A stretch of 64,000 nucleotides of DNA from Bryobacter sp. CoA8 C33 (GCA_019931185.1 JAINDK010000083.1:1-64000), one strand, 5' to 3'. Shown: positions 50,928 to 62,512, counted from the first letter of the stretch. The notes: generated by a model from the sequence alone, not told the origin. Numbers and translations: made by a program.

Positions 50928-52787
50928 TCACCCGCTCAGCGCCACCAAATACTCCACCAACCGCGGCACATAACTCCTCATCCGCTCACTCGCCTTCGGA
51001 TCCTCCTTCGGCAGCGCCGCGATCCGCGCCCGCCACGGCTTCAGCTTCTCTCCCCCAATCTCCGTCAGCGAATTCAACGCCGCAATCGCCAGATAATTCC
51101 CGTTCACCGCCGCATCCGACAGCTTCAACAACTCCTCCACCGCCGGCTTCAAATCCTCCGCCGTCCCATACCGCGCCAGCGCCTCCGCCGCCAGAATCCT
51201 CACATTCGCCGACTCGTCCCCCGCCAGCCTCCCCCGCAGTGCCTCCCCGCACACCTCAACCGCCGACGCCCCTCCCCGCAATACCCCCACCGCGCACCAA
51301 TACCGCACCGCCGCATCCCCATCACTCAGATACGTGCGAAAGATCTCCGGCTGCGTCAGCGTCAGCCCCGTCGCCAACTCCGCCGTATTGATGACCCGGT
51401 TCACCGCATACCTTCCGGCATCCGCCGCCATCGTCACCGGCGCATCCGCCCCCGCCCGCGCATGAATCTCATGCTCCGGCAAAAAACCCACATCCCGTAT
51501 CCGCACCGCCAGCGACGTCTGCTCCGCCCTCATCCGGTTCATCTCCGAGCGCTGCTCCGCCGTCGGCCGCAACGCCAGATTCTTCACCTCATCCGGGTCC
51601 GTCTGCAAATCATAAAACTCCTCGGCCGGCTTCGTCCGCCAAAACTGGCTCTGCGCCTCGTTCGCCTTCCCGCTGTCATACACCTCCTTCCACTTCCGCG
51701 TCGTCGGCATCTCGAACATGTAATTCACATGCTGCCCGTATATCCGGTGCGGCATGTAGTTCCGGATATACACATAGCGCTGGTTCCGCACCGACCGCAC
51801 CATGTCGATGCGCTCATCCATCCGCCCCCGGAACCCAAACACATAATCCCGCTCCGCTCCGATATGCTCACCCAAAAACGCTTGCCCCTGGTGATACTCC
51901 GCCTTCTTCATCCCCGCCAGGCTCAGCACCGTCGGCGCCAGATCCACAAACGAAATCAGCCGCTCCGTCCACTTCCCCGCTCCGTAATCCTTCGGCGCCA
52001 GATGCCGGAACTGCTCCGGGATATGCACCATCAGCGGCACCTGCAACCCCGAGTTGTACGGCCACCGCTTCGACCGCGGCATCCCCGCCCCGTGGTCCGA
52101 ATAGAAAAACACTATCGTCGAATCGTTCAGCCCGTCCGCCTCCAATTCCTTCAGCGTCCGGTTCACCATCCCATCCATCGTCTCGATGTTGTCGTAATAC
52201 TGCGCCCAGTCATGCCTCACCTCCGGGCTGTCCGGATGATACGCCGGCACCCGCAACTCCCGCGGATCATGCCGCAACTGGTGCGGCGTCTTCCGGATTT
52301 GGCTCTCGTGCGTGATCACAAAATTGAACACCGAGAAAAACGGCTGCTTCTCCCCCCGGCCCCGCCAGTGCGCCTTCGTCGAAGACTCATCCCACACCTT
52401 CCCCGTATGCGCCAGATTGTAGTCTTCCTTGTTGTTGTTCGTCGTGTAATACCCCGCCTCCCGCAATAGCTGCGGAAACATCTTCTGCCCCGGCCCCAGC
52501 TTCGTCATGCTCCGCATATGCTCGGCCCCCGTCGACGGCGGATACATCCCCGAAATGATCGTCGTCCGCGCCGGCGCGCACACCGGCGCATTCGACCAGC
52601 AATGCCGGTAACGCAGGCTCCGCTCCGCCAGCCGGTCAATCGCCGGCGACTTCGCATACCGGTCCCCATAGCACCCCAGATTCGGGCTCATGTCCTCACA
52701 CGTCACCCACAATATATTCGGCAGTTGCTTCCCCTGCGCCTCCATCAACGGAGCGGCACTCGCAGTCAGAAATTCTCGTCGCAGCAT
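50928..52787 (-). CDS. Type I sulfatase with C-terminal HEAT-like repeats
   Basis: The 619-residue protein has a short export leader and the sulfatase start NILWVTCEDMSPNLGCYGD. The formylglycine motif is CAPAR with Cys70, followed by TTIISGMYP. Then come FFYSDHGAGMPRSKRW and a metal/substrate His region. Cys70 is expected to be oxidised to formylglycine by an external maturase. The last ~130 residues (LSDGDAAVRYWCAVGVLRGG, NVRILAAEALARYG) are HEAT-like repeats, an unusual fusion. It probably desulfates a glycan. It lies 25 bp upstream of fdnG and 13 bp after the MFS gene. Confidence 0.92.
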   Translation of the reverse strand: MLRREFLTASAAPLMEAQGKQLPNILWVTCEDMSPNLGCYGDRYAKSPAIDRLAERSLRYRHCWSNAPVCAPARTTIISGMYPPSTGAEHMRSMTKLGPGQKMFPQLLREAGYYTTNNNKEDYNLAHTGKVWDESSTKAHWRGRGEKQPFFSVFNFVITHESQIRKTPHQLRHDPRELRVPAYHPDSPEVRHDWAQYYDNIETMDGMVNRTLKELEADGLNDSTIVFFYSDHGAGMPRSKRWPYNSGLQVPLMVHIPEQFRHLAPKDYGAGKWTERLISFVDLAPTVLSLAGMKKAEYHQGQAFLGEHIGAERDYVFGFRGRMDERIDMVRSVRNQRYVYIRNYMPHRIYGQHVNYMFEMPTTRKWKEVYDSGKANEAQSQFWRTKPAEEFYDLQTDPDEVKNLALRPTAEQRSEMNRMRAEQTSLAVRIRDVGFLPEHEIHARAGADAPVTMAADAGRYAVNRVINTAELATGLTLTQPEIFRTYLSDGDAAVRYWCAVGVLRGGASAVEVCGEALRGRLAGDESANVRILAAEALARYGTAEDLKPAVEELLKLSDAAVNGNYLAIAALNSLTEIGGEKLKPWRARIAALPKEDPKASERMRSYVPRLVEYLVALSG

Positions 52788-52800
52788 CCCTGCTAACTTA

Positions 52801-53976
52801 TCAGGCCCGCGGCGTCCGGGCCACGATCAACACCGCCGCCAGCGCCAGCAACGACCCCGTCCAATACGGCGACCCCGACCCGAACGCATCAAACAAAAAA
52901 CCCCCGAACAACGGCCCCACGATCCGCGTCGCGCTCAAGATCGATTGCGTCGACCCCAACACCACACCCTGCTCCCGCTCCCCCACCCGCCTCGACACCA
53001 GCCCCGTCAACATCGGCGCCGAAATTCCATTCCCCACCGCCATCACAAAGATCGCCGGAAACAAATGCCATTCCGCCCGCGCGAAACTGATCCCCAGCAA
53101 CCCCGCACCCATCGCCAGCAAACCCCCAATGCTCGCCTTCACCGGGTCCAGCGTCTTCGGCAACCGCCTCACCACCAGCCCCTGCATCAGGATCGACAGC
53201 ACCCCGATATAAACAAAGATCCACGCATTATCCTGCGGCCCCATCCCAAAACGCTTCAGCGTATACACCGCGAAATTCGACTGCAGCCCCGAAAACGCCA
53301 CATTCACCGTGAAGATCGCGATCAGAATCGGCCGCAACGCATCCCGCCGCATCGCATCGCTGATTCTCCCAAACGGATTCGCGTCCCGGAACCGCATCCC
53401 CTCCCCCGACCGTCTCCCCTCCGGCAAACTCTCCGGCAGCATAAAGTAGCCAAACGCCGCCGCCAGCAAGCACAAACTCCCCGCCGCATACGCCGGCGCC
53501 GCCAGCGCAATCTTCGACAAAAATCCCCCAAACGCCGGTCCAATAATAAACCCCAATCCAAACACCGCCCCAATCAGCCCAAACCGCTTCATCCGGTCCT
53601 CCGGCGGCGTCACATCCGCGATATACGCCTGCGCCGTCGACACACTCCCCCCCGTTATCCCTTCCAGCACCCGCGCCAACATCAACAGCCACAGCGTATC
53701 CGCCCACCCAAACAAAATGTAAGCCAAACCCGATCCCAGAATATTCACCAGAATCACCGGCCGCCGCCCGATCCGGTCACTCAACGCCCCCAGAAACGGG
53801 CTCGCCGTGAATTGCGCAATCGAGAATGCCGCCGACAAAAAACCCACCGTGAACGCATCCGTCCGAAACTGCTGCGCATAATACGGCAGGATCGGAATCA
53901 ACACCCCCAGCCCCAACACATCAAGAAAGATCGTGGCGTAAACCAACACCAGCGCCCGCTGATTCGCTCCCGTCAA
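52801..53976 (-). CDS. Major facilitator superfamily transporter (TetA/drug-efflux-like)
   Basis: The 391-residue protein has 12 predicted helices. Motif A is GALSDRIGRRPV between helices 2 and 3, with LARVLEGITGGSVSTAQAYIADVTPPEDR (motifs B/C region) and a GLGFIIGPAFGG segment typical of proton-driven antiporters. The closest family look is the TetA-like group, but the substrate could be a sugar or drug. TTG 53976 overlaps the upstream stop (TTGA) and removes an unlikely Val/Gly-rich leader that a GTG at 54024 would add. It sits between a debranching enzyme and a sulfatase. Confidence 0.88.
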   Translation of the reverse strand: MTGANQRALVLVYATIFLDVLGLGVLIPILPYYAQQFRTDAFTVGFLSAAFSIAQFTASPFLGALSDRIGRRPVILVNILGSGLAYILFGWADTLWLLMLARVLEGITGGSVSTAQAYIADVTPPEDRMKRFGLIGAVFGLGFIIGPAFGGFLSKIALAAPAYAAGSLCLLAAAFGYFMLPESLPEGRRSGEGMRFRDANPFGRISDAMRRDALRPILIAIFTVNVAFSGLQSNFAVYTLKRFGMGPQDNAWIFVYIGVLSILMQGLVVRRLPKTLDPVKASIGGLLAMGAGLLGISFARAEWHLFPAIFVMAVGNGISAPMLTGLVSRRVGEREQGVVLGSTQSILSATRIVGPLFGGFLFDAFGSGSPYWTGSLLALAAVLIVARTPRA

Positions 53977-55922
53977 CCCGCCAGCTCCCGCGACAACAAC
54001 CACAACACCTCCGCCACCGACCACGCCTGCGCCGGCGTGCCCCCCTCCCGCTGCGGCTCCCTCCCGTCATACACTTCCCCAATCTGCCCCAAACAACCCG
54101 AATCGAGCGCCCGCCCCGCAAATCCCTCCAGCAACTCCCGCAGCCTCTGCTTCTCCCCCAGGTTCTGCCCCCTCACCTTCAAACACGCCCGCCCATACGG
54201 CCCAAACAACCACGGCCACACCGTACCCTGATGATACGCCCCATCCCGCCGCTCCGGCCCCCCCTCAAATCGCGGCTCAAACCCCGCATCCCCCGGCGAC
54301 AACGTCCTCAGCCCATTCGCCGTCAACAAATGCTCCTCCACCGTCCGCAGGATCGCTTCCCCCTTCGACCGAATCACCATCGGATACGGCAGCGACAACG
54401 CAAACAACTGATTCGGCCGGATCGCCCCATCCCGGTACCCCTCCCGCACCACGTCATACAAACAGTTCGCCGCCTCATTCCAGAACAAGCCCGTAAAACC
54501 CGCAATCGCCCGGTTCGCCAGCCCCCCAAATCGCCCCTCCGCCTCATAATCCCCACGCGACCGCGCCCAATCCGTCATCAGCCGCAGCGCGTTGTACCAC
54601 AACGCATTGATCTCCACCGCCTTGCCGTGCCGCGGCGTCACCGGCCTCCCCTTCACCCGCGCATCCATCCAGGTCAGTTGCGTCTCCGCCGAGCCCGCCA
54701 CAAGCAGCCCATCCCGCCCATCGCAATAAATCCCGTATTCCGTCCCCACCACCAGCCGCTCCATCATCTCCCGCAGCGGTTCGTACAACTCATCTTCAAA
54801 ATGCTCCCGGTCCCCGCCTTCCTCCAGCCACTGCCAAACCGCGATCACCAGCCACAACGTCCCGTCAATCGAGTTGTACTCCGCCGTCGCCCCATCATCC
54901 GTGATCCGGTTCGGTATCAATCCCCCCCGCCGCAACCGCACAAAGCTGTCTATCGTGCGCGCCGCCTCCTCCTGCCTCCCCCGCGCCAACATCAGCCCCG
55001 GCAACGAAATAAACGTGTCCCGCCCCCAATCCGTAAACCACGGATACCCCGCAATCACCGACTTCCTCCCCCCTTGCTCAAAAATAAAGTGCTCCGCCGC
55101 ATTCGCCAATTGCTCCTCCAACGAATGCGGCGGCGGAAACCTCTTTTCCTTCGCCTCGATCGCCCCCATCAACTCCAACGGATCCAACGCCCCCGGATCC
55201 TCCCCCAACGAACACACGAAATACGCCCACGTGTCCGCCCTCAATTCCACCTCCGCCACCCCCGGCGTCCACAAGTCCTCCTCGTAATCCAAACCACGCT
55301 GATAGTCCAGCGGATATTGAAAGCTGCGATACCAGTCCGGCACTAGCGCCACGCTCCCGAAGTCCCCGCGAAAATGCAGTTGTGACGTCCCCCGCGTAAA
55401 TCGCAGATACCCCCTCTCGCTGTGCGTCTCCCAGCCCGCCCTGCTCTCGGCTCGCAGCAATTGGTGCTGCGGCCTCCCCGCCAAAAACGGCCGCAGCGTC
55501 AGCCGCGCATCCTCGCTGCAGCAATACCGCACTAGCACCGCCGCCCGGTCCTCAATCAGCATTACTTCCTTGGCCAGCGTGCTCTCCCCAAAACTGTATA
55601 ACCAGCACGGATACGGCGCCAGCCGGAACTCACTCAACCGCTCATAGCCCCGCGGCGACAGTGTCCCCGGATAATAGTGCGTCGCCAGCTCATAGCGCTC
55701 CCCCTCCAACTCCACCGCATCCTCGAGCGCGCTCAGCCATACCTGCATCCCCAGGCCCGCACTCTCCGGCGCATTCAGCAACGCATGATACCGCCGCGTC
55801 CTCACCCCCGCCACCGTCCCCATCATGTACCCGCCACACCCGTTCGTGTCCAGCCACTCCAACCGCGACGATTGCCCGAAATCACGGCACCGGCGGGATT
55901 CGATCAGGCTATCAGCGCGCAT
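53973..55922 (-). CDS. Glycogen debranching enzyme-like (amylo-alpha-1,6-glucosidase, GH133)
   Basis: The 649-residue protein has a beta-rich N-terminal domain opening WLDTNGCGGYMMGTVAGVRTRRYHALL. The C-terminal (alpha/alpha)6 barrel carries GYPWFTDWGRDTFISLPGL, ITDDGATAEYNSIDGTLW, EINALWYNALRL and GAYHQGTVWPWLFGPY. These are hallmarks of the archaeal/bacterial GDE family that removes alpha-1,6 branch residues from glycogen. No signal peptide, so it acts in the cytoplasm. It starts 11 bp after nuoI and is coupled to the MFS gene. Glycogen turnover is its probable role. Confidence 0.92.
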   Translation of the reverse strand: MRADSLIESRRCRDFGQSSRLEWLDTNGCGGYMMGTVAGVRTRRYHALLNAPESAGLGMQVWLSALEDAVELEGERYELATHYYPGTLSPRGYERLSEFRLAPYPCWLYSFGESTLAKEVMLIEDRAAVLVRYCCSEDARLTLRPFLAGRPQHQLLRAESRAGWETHSERGYLRFTRGTSQLHFRGDFGSVALVPDWYRSFQYPLDYQRGLDYEEDLWTPGVAEVELRADTWAYFVCSLGEDPGALDPLELMGAIEAKEKRFPPPHSLEEQLANAAEHFIFEQGGRKSVIAGYPWFTDWGRDTFISLPGLMLARGRQEEAARTIDSFVRLRRGGLIPNRITDDGATAEYNSIDGTLWLVIAVWQWLEEGGDREHFEDELYEPLREMMERLVVGTEYGIYCDGRDGLLVAGSAETQLTWMDARVKGRPVTPRHGKAVEINALWYNALRLMTDWARSRGDYEAEGRFGGLANRAIAGFTGLFWNEAANCLYDVVREGYRDGAIRPNQLFALSLPYPMVIRSKGEAILRTVEEHLLTANGLRTLSPGDAGFEPRFEGGPERRDGAYHQGTVWPWLFGPYGRACLKVRGQNLGEKQRLRELLEGFAGRALDSGCLGQIGEVYDGREPQREGGTPAQAWSVAEVLWLLSRELAG

Positions 55923-55933
55923 TCTCCCCTATC

Positions 55934-56434
55934 TCAGTGCCCGCCGCTCGCGCTCTGCTCCTCCACCACCAGCGGTTTGAAGTCCCCTGGCAGCGGCGTC
56001 AACATCTGCTCTTTCCGGTACACCAGCGTCGACGTGTTATACGACGCAATCTCAAAATCGTGCCCGTGCGTGATCGCATCCGTCGGACACGCCTCCACGC
56101 AATACCCGCAAAAAATACAACGCGAGTAGTCGATGTTGTACACACTCGCATACCGCTCCCCGCCCGAGATCCGCCCCTGCTCCGTATTCTCCGCCGCCTC
56201 AATGTAGATGCAGTTCGACGGACACGCCGCCGCGCACAGAAAACAGGCCACGCACTTCTCCAGCCCGTTCTCGTCCCGCTGCAACACATGCACGCCCCGG
56301 TACCGCTCCTGAAACACCGGCGGACCCTCCGGATAGGCTTCCGTGATAGTCGGCTGCAGCATCTCCTGGAAGGTCACCGACATGCCCTTCGTGATCGCGG
56401 CAGCGTTGTTGAGAATCTCTTTGATCAAAGCCAT
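55934..56434 (-). CDS. nuoI: NADH-quinone oxidoreductase subunit I
   Basis: The 166-residue ferredoxin-like protein has two [4Fe-4S] clusters: Cys61, 64, 67, 71 (CVACFLCAAAC) and Cys106, 109, 112, 116 (CIFCGYCVEAC). NuoI-specific flanks PEGPPVFQERYRGVHVLQRDENG and DYSRCIFC are present. In complex I it links the peripheral arm to quinone (N6a/N6b centres). Here it stands alone, with no other nuo gene, between gltD and a debranching enzyme. It may be the genome's detached nuoI or a second copy. Confidence 0.93.
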   Translation of the reverse strand: MALIKEILNNAAAITKGMSVTFQEMLQPTITEAYPEGPPVFQERYRGVHVLQRDENGLEKCVACFLCAAACPSNCIYIEAAENTEQGRISGGERYASVYNIDYSRCIFCGYCVEACPTDAITHGHDFEIASYNTSTLVYRKEQMLTPLPGDFKPLVVEEQSASGGH

Positions 56435-56482
56435 TCAGTTGCGGTCCTGTTCTCCATTGTCGCGCACACCCGCCCACCCCCG

Positions 56483-57901
56483 CTAGTTCGGCAGCAGACT
56501 CGAGCCCATCAGATACTCATCGATGCTGCGCGCCGCCCGCCGCCCTTCCGCGATCGCCCACACAATCAACGACGCCCCGCGCCGCGCATCCCCAGCCGCG
56601 AACACCCCCTCCACGCTGCTCGCATAGTTCTCCCCCGTCACTATGTTCCCGCGCGCATCCAGCCGCGCCCCGGTCTGCTCCATCAGCCCCGCCCGGTGTA
56701 CCCCGGCGAATCCGATCGCAATCAGCACCAGGTCCGCGTCCAACTCAAACTCGCTTCCCGCCTCCGGCTCAAACCGCGGACTCGGACCCACCCTCACCCC
56801 GTGCAGCTTCCTTACATGCCCACTTTCATCCCCGGAAAACGCCGTCGTCGCCACCGCGAATTCCCGCTTGCCATTCTCCTCATGCGCCGGCTCTTCCCGG
56901 TACATCACCGGCCACAGCGGCCACGGCGTGTGCTCCGCCCGCTGCTCCGGCGGACGCTGGTGAATCATAAACTGGTGGATCGACTTCGCTCCCTGCCGCG
57001 TCGCCGTCCCCAGACAGTCCGCCCCCGTGTCCCCTCCCCCGATAATGATCACGTGCTTGCCGGCCGCCGTTATCTGCCCGGCCACTTCATCCCCCGCCAC
57101 CACCCGGTTGGCCTGCGGCAGGTATTCCATCGCATAATGAATCCCTTCCAGATTCCGCCCCGGTACCTTCACATCCCGGTGCTGCTCAGCCCCGATCGCC
57201 AGCAGAATCGCATCAAACTGCCGCCTCAGCTCCCCAAACTCCACATCCACCCCAACCTGGCAATTCAGCCGGAACTCAATCCCCTCGGCCTCCAGTTGCT
57301 CGATCCGCCGGTCAATATGGTGCTTCTCCATCTTGAAGTCCGGGATCCCGTACCGCAGCAATCCCCCCAGCCGGTTCTCCCGTTCAATCACCGTCACCGT
57401 ATGCCCCGCCCGGTTCAGTTGTTGTGCCGCCGCCAGCCCCGCCGGCCCCGACCCAATAATCGCCACTCGCTTGCCCGTCCGCAAGATCGGCGGCTCAGCC
57501 ACGATCCAGCCCTCCTCAAACCCCCGGTCCACAATCGATTTCTCGATCTGCTTGATCGACACCGGCGGCTCATTGATCCCCAACACGCACGCACTCTCGC
57601 ACGGCGCCGGACACAACCGCCCCGTAAACTCCGGAAAGTTGTTCGTCGCATGCAACTGCCGCATCGCATCCTCCCACCGGTTCTGGTACACCAGATCGTT
57701 CCAGTCCGGAATCAGGTTGTTCAGCGGACACCCCGTGTGGCAAAACGGCACCCCACAGTCCATGCACCGCGCCCCTTGCTCGCTCACCTTCTGCGGCGGA
57801 AACGGCTGATACACCTCAAACCAATCATTCACCCGCTCCGCCACCGAACGCTTCGGCGCGATCTCCCGCCCAATTTCCAAAAATCCCGTGTGCTTACCCA
57901 T
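56483..57901 (-). CDS. gltD: Glutamate synthase small subunit
   Basis: The 472-residue flavoprotein delivers NADPH electrons to the large subunit. It has the N-terminal Fe-S cysteines [13 protein letters not shown] (46-58) and CPAPCESAC. The FAD Rossmann motif is [15 protein letters not shown], then the NADPH motif [18 protein letters not shown], and the C-terminal [11 protein letters not shown]. Length is normal. Its start overlaps gltB by 8 bp, the usual gltBD arrangement. Cytoplasmic ammonium assimilation with glutamine synthetase. Confidence 0.96.
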   Translation of the reverse strand: MGKHTGFLEIGREIAPKRSVAERVNDWFEVYQPFPPQKVSEQGARCMDCGVPFCHTGCPLNNLIPDWNDLVYQNRWEDAMRQLHATNNFPEFTGRLCPAPCESACVLGINEPPVSIKQIEKSIVDRGFEEGWIVAEPPILRTGKRVAIIGSGPAGLAAAQQLNRAGHTVTVIERENRLGGLLRYGIPDFKMEKHHIDRRIEQLEAEGIEFRLNCQVGVDVEFGELRRQFDAILLAIGAEQHRDVKVPGRNLEGIHYAMEYLPQANRVVAGDEVAGQITAAGKHVIIIGGGDTGADCLGTATRQGAKSIHQFMIHQRPPEQRAEHTPWPLWPVMYREEPAHEENGKREFAVATTAFSGDESGHVRKLHGVRVGPSPRFEPEAGSEFELDADLVLIAIGFAGVHRAGLMEQTGARLDARGNIVTGENYASSVEGVFAAGDARRGASLIVWAIAEGRRAARSIDEYLMGSSLLPN

Positions 57902-60900
57902 GGATCACCTCTCGCTTGGCTGTCTTGCCCGCCGGCCCCGCCGGCGCCTCCGCGCTCACCACCGAACGCGCCACCCCCAACACCCGCTTGAATTCATGCG
58001 GAAATACCTTCACGAAATACCCCAGCCGCTGCCCGAATTCCTCAAGCACCAGCCGCGCCTTCGGACTCCCCGTCAATTCCACTTGCCGCTCCAGCAACTG
58101 CTTGATCGTGTTGATGTCCTCCCCGCTTTCCACCGCGTCCAGATCCACGCTCGACCGGTTGCACAGGTTCGCCCGGAACTGTCCGCTCTCATCGTACACA
58201 TAGGCGATCCCTCCCGACATCCCCGCCGCGAAGTTCCGCCCCGTCGGGCCCAGACACAACACCAGCCCCTTCGTCATGTACTCGCAGCCGTGGTCCCCCA
58301 CGCCTTCCACCACCGCCGTCGCCCCCGAATTCCTCACGCAAAACCGTTCCCCCGCACGCCCGTTGAAGTACGCCTCCCCCGAGGTCGCTCCATACAGCGC
58401 CGTGTTCCCGATAATGATGTTGTCCTCGGCCCGGAAACTCGATCCCTGCGGCGGATACACCACAATCCGCCCTCCCGACAGTCCCTTGCCCGTATAGTCG
58501 TTGGCGTCTCCTTCGAGCCGCAACGTCACGCCACGCGCCAGAAACGCCCCAAAACTCTGCCCCGCCGAACCGTTAAATTCAAATCGGATCGTGTCCGGCG
58601 GCAATCCCTCATTGCCATATTTCTTGGCAATTTCTCCCGATAGCATCGCCCCCACCGTCCGGTGCACATTGCGGATTCCCAGCCGGAACTCGACCTTCTT
58701 CCCATGATCGATCGCTTCCCGCGCATGGTCGATCAACTGATAATCCAGCGCCTCGTTCAGCCCGTGGTCCTGCGCCGTCGTGCAATGCCGCGATACCCGC
58801 TGCGGCACCGGCGGATTGTAAAAGATATTGGACAGGTTCAGGCTCCTCGCCTTCCAGTGCCCAATCGCCTTCCGCGTGTCCAGCAAATCCACACGCCCCA
58901 CCATCTCCTGCACCGTCCTCACTCCCAGCTTCGCCATGATCCGCCGCAACTGCTCGGCCACAAAGAAAAAGAAGTTGATCACATTCTCCGGCGTGCCTTC
59001 AAACTTCTTGCGCAACTCCGGATTCTGTGTCGCAATCCCCACCGGACACGTATTCAGATGGCACTTCCGCATCATGATGCACCCCATCGCAATCAGCGGC
59101 GCCGTCGAGAAGCCAAACTCCTCGGCCCCCAGCAACGCCCCGATCGCCACATCCCGCCCCGTCTGCATCTTCCCGTCCACCTGTATGCGGACCCGGCTGC
59201 GCAGATCATTCATCACCAGCGTCTGCTGCGTCTCGGCCAGCCCAAGCTCCCACGGCGATCCCGCATGCTTCAGGCTCGTCAGCGGACTCGCCCCCGTCCC
59301 GCCCGTATCCCCCGAAATCAGAATCACATCCGCGTGCGCCTTCGCCACGCCCGCCGCCACCGTGCCCACTCCCACTTCGCTCACCAGCTTCACCGAGATC
59401 CGCGCCGCCGGATTCACGTTCTTCAAGTCGTAAATCAACTGCGCCAAATCCTCGATCGAGTAAATGTCATGGTGCGGCGGCGGCGAAATCAGACTCACCC
59501 CCGGCACCGCGAACCGTACCCGCGCAATGTTCTCGTCCACCTTGTGCCCAGGCAGTTGCCCCCCTTCGCCCGGCTTGGCCCCTTGCGCCACCTTGATCTG
59601 CAACTCATCGGCGTTCACCAGATACTCCGTCGTCACGCCAAATCGCCCGCTCGCCACCTGCTTGATCGCGCTCCGCTTGGAATCCCCGTTGGCCAGCGGC
59701 TGATACCGCGCCGCGTCTTCCCCTCCCTCTCCCGTATTCGACCGCGCCCCCATCCGGTTCATCGCGATCGCCAGCGTCTCGTGCGCTTCCTTCGAAATCG
59801 ACCCAAAACTCATCGCCCCGGTCGCGAACCGCTTCACGATTTCGCTCGCCGGCTCCACTTCCTCAATCGCAATCGGCTGCGCCGCGTACTTGAAGTCCAT
59901 CAGCCCCCGCAGCGTGCACAACTGCGCATTCTGCTCATCGATCGTCCGCGCATAATCCTCATACGTCCCATAGCTGTTCTGCTTCACCGCGTGCTGCAGC
60001 TTCGCCACCGAATCCGGATTCACCGAGTGGAATTCCCCGTGCACACGGAAGTGATAATTCCCCCCCATCTCCAGTCCCGTCGCAAAACTGTTCCCCGGCC
60101 GAAAACCAAACTCGTGCTTCATCTTCGCTTCCCGCGCGATCACATCGAGCCCCACTCCCTCGATCCGCGACGAAGTCCCCGTGAAATACTTCTTCACAAA
60201 CGCCCGGTTCAACCCGATCGCCTCGAAGATCTGCGCCCCCCGGTAGGATTGCAGCGTCGAGATGCCCATCTTCGAGAACACCTTCAGCAGCCCCTTGCCC
60301 ACTGCTTTCTTGTAATTCTTCAACGCCTTCTCAAAACTCAACCCCGCCCCCAGCATCCCCTTCATCTCGAGCGACTCCAGCGTCTCAATCGCCAGATACG
60401 GATTCACCGCGCTCGCCCCATAGCCGATCAGCAACGCAAAGTGCATGATCTCCCGCGGCTCTCCCGATTCCACAATCAGCGCCACCTGCGAACGCGTCCC
60501 CTCCCGCACCAAATGGTTGTGCACCGCCGTCAACGCCAGCAGCGACGGAATCGGCGCCGAGTTGTGGTCCACCCCACGGTCGGACAAAATCAGCAGCCGG
60601 AACCCTTTCTCAATCGCCTGCGACGCCCGCCGGCACAGCCGCTCGAGCGCTTCCTCGAGCTCCGCCTCGGTCCCGCTGGCATCAAACAGCGTCGGCAGCG
60701 TCGTCGCTAAAAATTCGCCCCACCGCACGTTCCGCAATTGCTCGAGGTCGTGATTTGTCAGGATCGGCTCTTTCAGCTTCAACGTGTGACAGTGCTCCGG
60801 CGTCTCCTCGAGAATGTTGCGCTCCGTGCCGATATAGCTCGTCAGCGACATCACCAGCTCTTCCCGAATCGGATCAATCGGCGGATTCGTCACCTGCGCG

Positions 60901-62489
60901 AACAGTTGCTTGAAGTAGTTGAACAAGGGCTGCGGCTTGTCGCTCAAACACGCCAGCGGCGTGTCCGTTCCCATCGACCCCACCGGCTCTTCCCCGTTGT
61001 TCGCCATCGGCAGCATGATCATCCGTAGATCTTCTTCCGTGTACCCGAAAGCCCGCTGCCGCTCGAGAATCGTATGATAGTCCGTCTGGTGCCACCGCGG
61101 CGGCGCCGGTAAACGGTCGAGCGCAATCTGCTGCTTGTCCAGCCACTCCCGGTACGGCTGCCGCGACGATAGTTTCTGCTTCACTTCCTCATCCGGAATG
61201 ATGCGCCCCGCCGTCAAATCCGCCAGCAGCATCTTGCCCGGCTGCAGCCGCCCCTTTTCTTCGATGTCCTCCGGCTTCACCGGCAACACGCCCGTCTCCG
61301 AGGCCATGATCAATAGCCCGTCCCGCGTCACCATATAGCGCGCCGGCCGCAACCCGTTGCGGTCGAGCGTCGCCCCAATCAGCCGCCCATCCGTGAATGC
61401 CACCGCCGCCGGCCCGTCCCACGGTTCCATCAACGAAGCATGGTATTCATAAAACGCTTTCTTGTCCCCCTCCATCGCCGCGTCATGGTCCCACGCCTCC
61501 GGCATCAACATCGCCATCACGTGCGGCAACTCCCGCCCCCCCAGCGTCAAAAATTCAACCACATTGTCGAGCGAACTCGAGTCGCTCCCCTGCGGCGTCA
61601 CAATCGGCAACAGCTTCTTCACATCCCCGAACGCTTTGCTCGCCAGCGTCGCCTGCCGCGCATGCATCCAATTCACGTTCCCCCGCACCGTGTTGATCTC
61701 CCCGTTGTGGCACATGTAGCGGAACGGATGCGCCAGCTGCCAGGTCGGAAACGTGTTCGTCGAAAACCGCTGGTGCACCAGACACAGCGCGCTCGCCACC
61801 GCCGCGTCCTTCAGCTCCTTGTAGAAATTCGCGATCTGTGGCGCCAGCAACAGTCCCTTGTAAATAATCGTCCGGCACGATAACGACGGTATGTAGAAGA
61901 AATCCCGGTCCCGGATCTCCGAGGCCGCAATCTCGTTTTCCGCCCGCTTCCGGATCGTGTACAGCCGCCGCTCCAGCTCGTCCTCGCCCATCCCCCCCGC
62001 CCGCTCGATGAAGATCTGCTGGATGTAGGGCTGCGAATCCCGCGCCAGTCGCCCGATCGCATTCGAATCGATCGGCGTATCACGCCATCCCAATACCGTC
62101 AGCCCTTCCTCCCGCGCAATCCGCTCTATGATCCCCTCACACTGCAGCCGCTGCGTCCGCTGCACCGGCAAAAACACCATCCCCACCCCGTATTGCCCCG
62201 CCGCCGGCAGCGCAAAACCCAACTCCGCGCATTCCCGCACAAAAAAATCATGCGGGATCTGGATCAGGATCCCCGCCCCGTCCCCCGTGTCCGGATCGCA
62301 CCCGCACGCCCCGCGGTGCGTCAGGTTGATCAGAATCTCGATGCCCTTCTCGATGATCTCGTGCGACTTCTCGCCTTTGATGTTGGCCACGAATCCCAGT
62401 CCACAAGCATCGCGTTCGCGCGCCGGGTCGTAGAGACCTTGTTCTGGGGGCAGTCCACGCTGCAGGGCGGGGGACGTGGGATCGATCAT
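57894..62489 (-). CDS. gltB: Glutamate synthase large subunit
   Basis: The 1531-residue enzyme makes glutamate from glutamine and 2-oxoglutarate. A 28-residue propeptide precedes Cys29 (RDACGLGF), the nucleophile of the N-terminal glutaminase. FMN-domain motifs include [12 protein letters not shown]-like [23 protein letters not shown] and [15 protein letters not shown]. The 3Fe-4S motif is [15 protein letters not shown]. The C-terminal beta-helix domain has repeated G-x-x-G-x-x-x-G ([26 protein letters not shown]). ATG 62489 has GAGGTG 5 nt upstream. It diverges from a LysR regulator and heads the 11-gene - strand run. Confidence 0.97.
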   Translation of the reverse strand: MIDPTSPALQRGLPPEQGLYDPARERDACGLGFVANIKGEKSHEIIEKGIEILINLTHRGACGCDPDTGDGAGILIQIPHDFFVRECAELGFALPAAGQYGVGMVFLPVQRTQRLQCEGIIERIAREEGLTVLGWRDTPIDSNAIGRLARDSQPYIQQIFIERAGGMGEDELERRLYTIRKRAENEIAASEIRDRDFFYIPSLSCRTIIYKGLLLAPQIANFYKELKDAAVASALCLVHQRFSTNTFPTWQLAHPFRYMCHNGEINTVRGNVNWMHARQATLASKAFGDVKKLLPIVTPQGSDSSSLDNVVEFLTLGGRELPHVMAMLMPEAWDHDAAMEGDKKAFYEYHASLMEPWDGPAAVAFTDGRLIGATLDRNGLRPARYMVTRDGLLIMASETGVLPVKPEDIEEKGRLQPGKMLLADLTAGRIIPDEEVKQKLSSRQPYREWLDKQQIALDRLPAPPRWHQTDYHTILERQRAFGYTEEDLRMIMLPMANNGEEPVGSMGTDTPLACLSDKPQPLFNYFKQLFAQVTNPPIDPIREELVMSLTSYIGTERNILEETPEHCHTLKLKEPILTNHDLEQLRNVRWGEFLATTLPTLFDASGTEAELEEALERLCRRASQAIEKGFRLLILSDRGVDHNSAPIPSLLALTAVHNHLVREGTRSQVALIVESGEPREIMHFALLIGYGASAVNPYLAIETLESLEMKGMLGAGLSFEKALKNYKKAVGKGLLKVFSKMGISTLQSYRGAQIFEAIGLNRAFVKKYFTGTSSRIEGVGLDVIAREAKMKHEFGFRPGNSFATGLEMGGNYHFRVHGEFHSVNPDSVAKLQHAVKQNSYGTYEDYARTIDEQNAQLCTLRGLMDFKYAAQPIAIEEVEPASEIVKRFATGAMSFGSISKEAHETLAIAMNRMGARSNTGEGGEDAARYQPLANGDSKRSAIKQVASGRFGVTTEYLVNADELQIKVAQGAKPGEGGQLPGHKVDENIARVRFAVPGVSLISPPPHHDIYSIEDLAQLIYDLKNVNPAARISVKLVSEVGVGTVAAGVAKAHADVILISGDTGGTGASPLTSLKHAGSPWELGLAETQQTLVMNDLRSRVRIQVDGKMQTGRDVAIGALLGAEEFGFSTAPLIAMGCIMMRKCHLNTCPVGIATQNPELRKKFEGTPENVINFFFFVAEQLRRIMAKLGVRTVQEMVGRVDLLDTRKAIGHWKARSLNLSNIFYNPPVPQRVSRHCTTAQDHGLNEALDYQLIDHAREAIDHGKKVEFRLGIRNVHRTVGAMLSGEIAKKYGNEGLPPDTIRFEFNGSAGQSFGAFLARGVTLRLEGDANDYTGKGLSGGRIVVYPPQGSSFRAEDNIIIGNTALYGATSGEAYFNGRAGERFCVRNSGATAVVEGVGDHGCEYMTKGLVLCLGPTGRNFAAGMSGGIAYVYDESGQFRANLCNRSSVDLDAVESGEDINTIKQLLERQVELTGSPKARLVLEEFGQRLGYFVKVFPHEFKRVLGVARSVVSAEAPAGPAGKTAKREVIHG

Positions 62490-62512
62490 AGATACACCTC
62501 GAGTTTCCTAGC

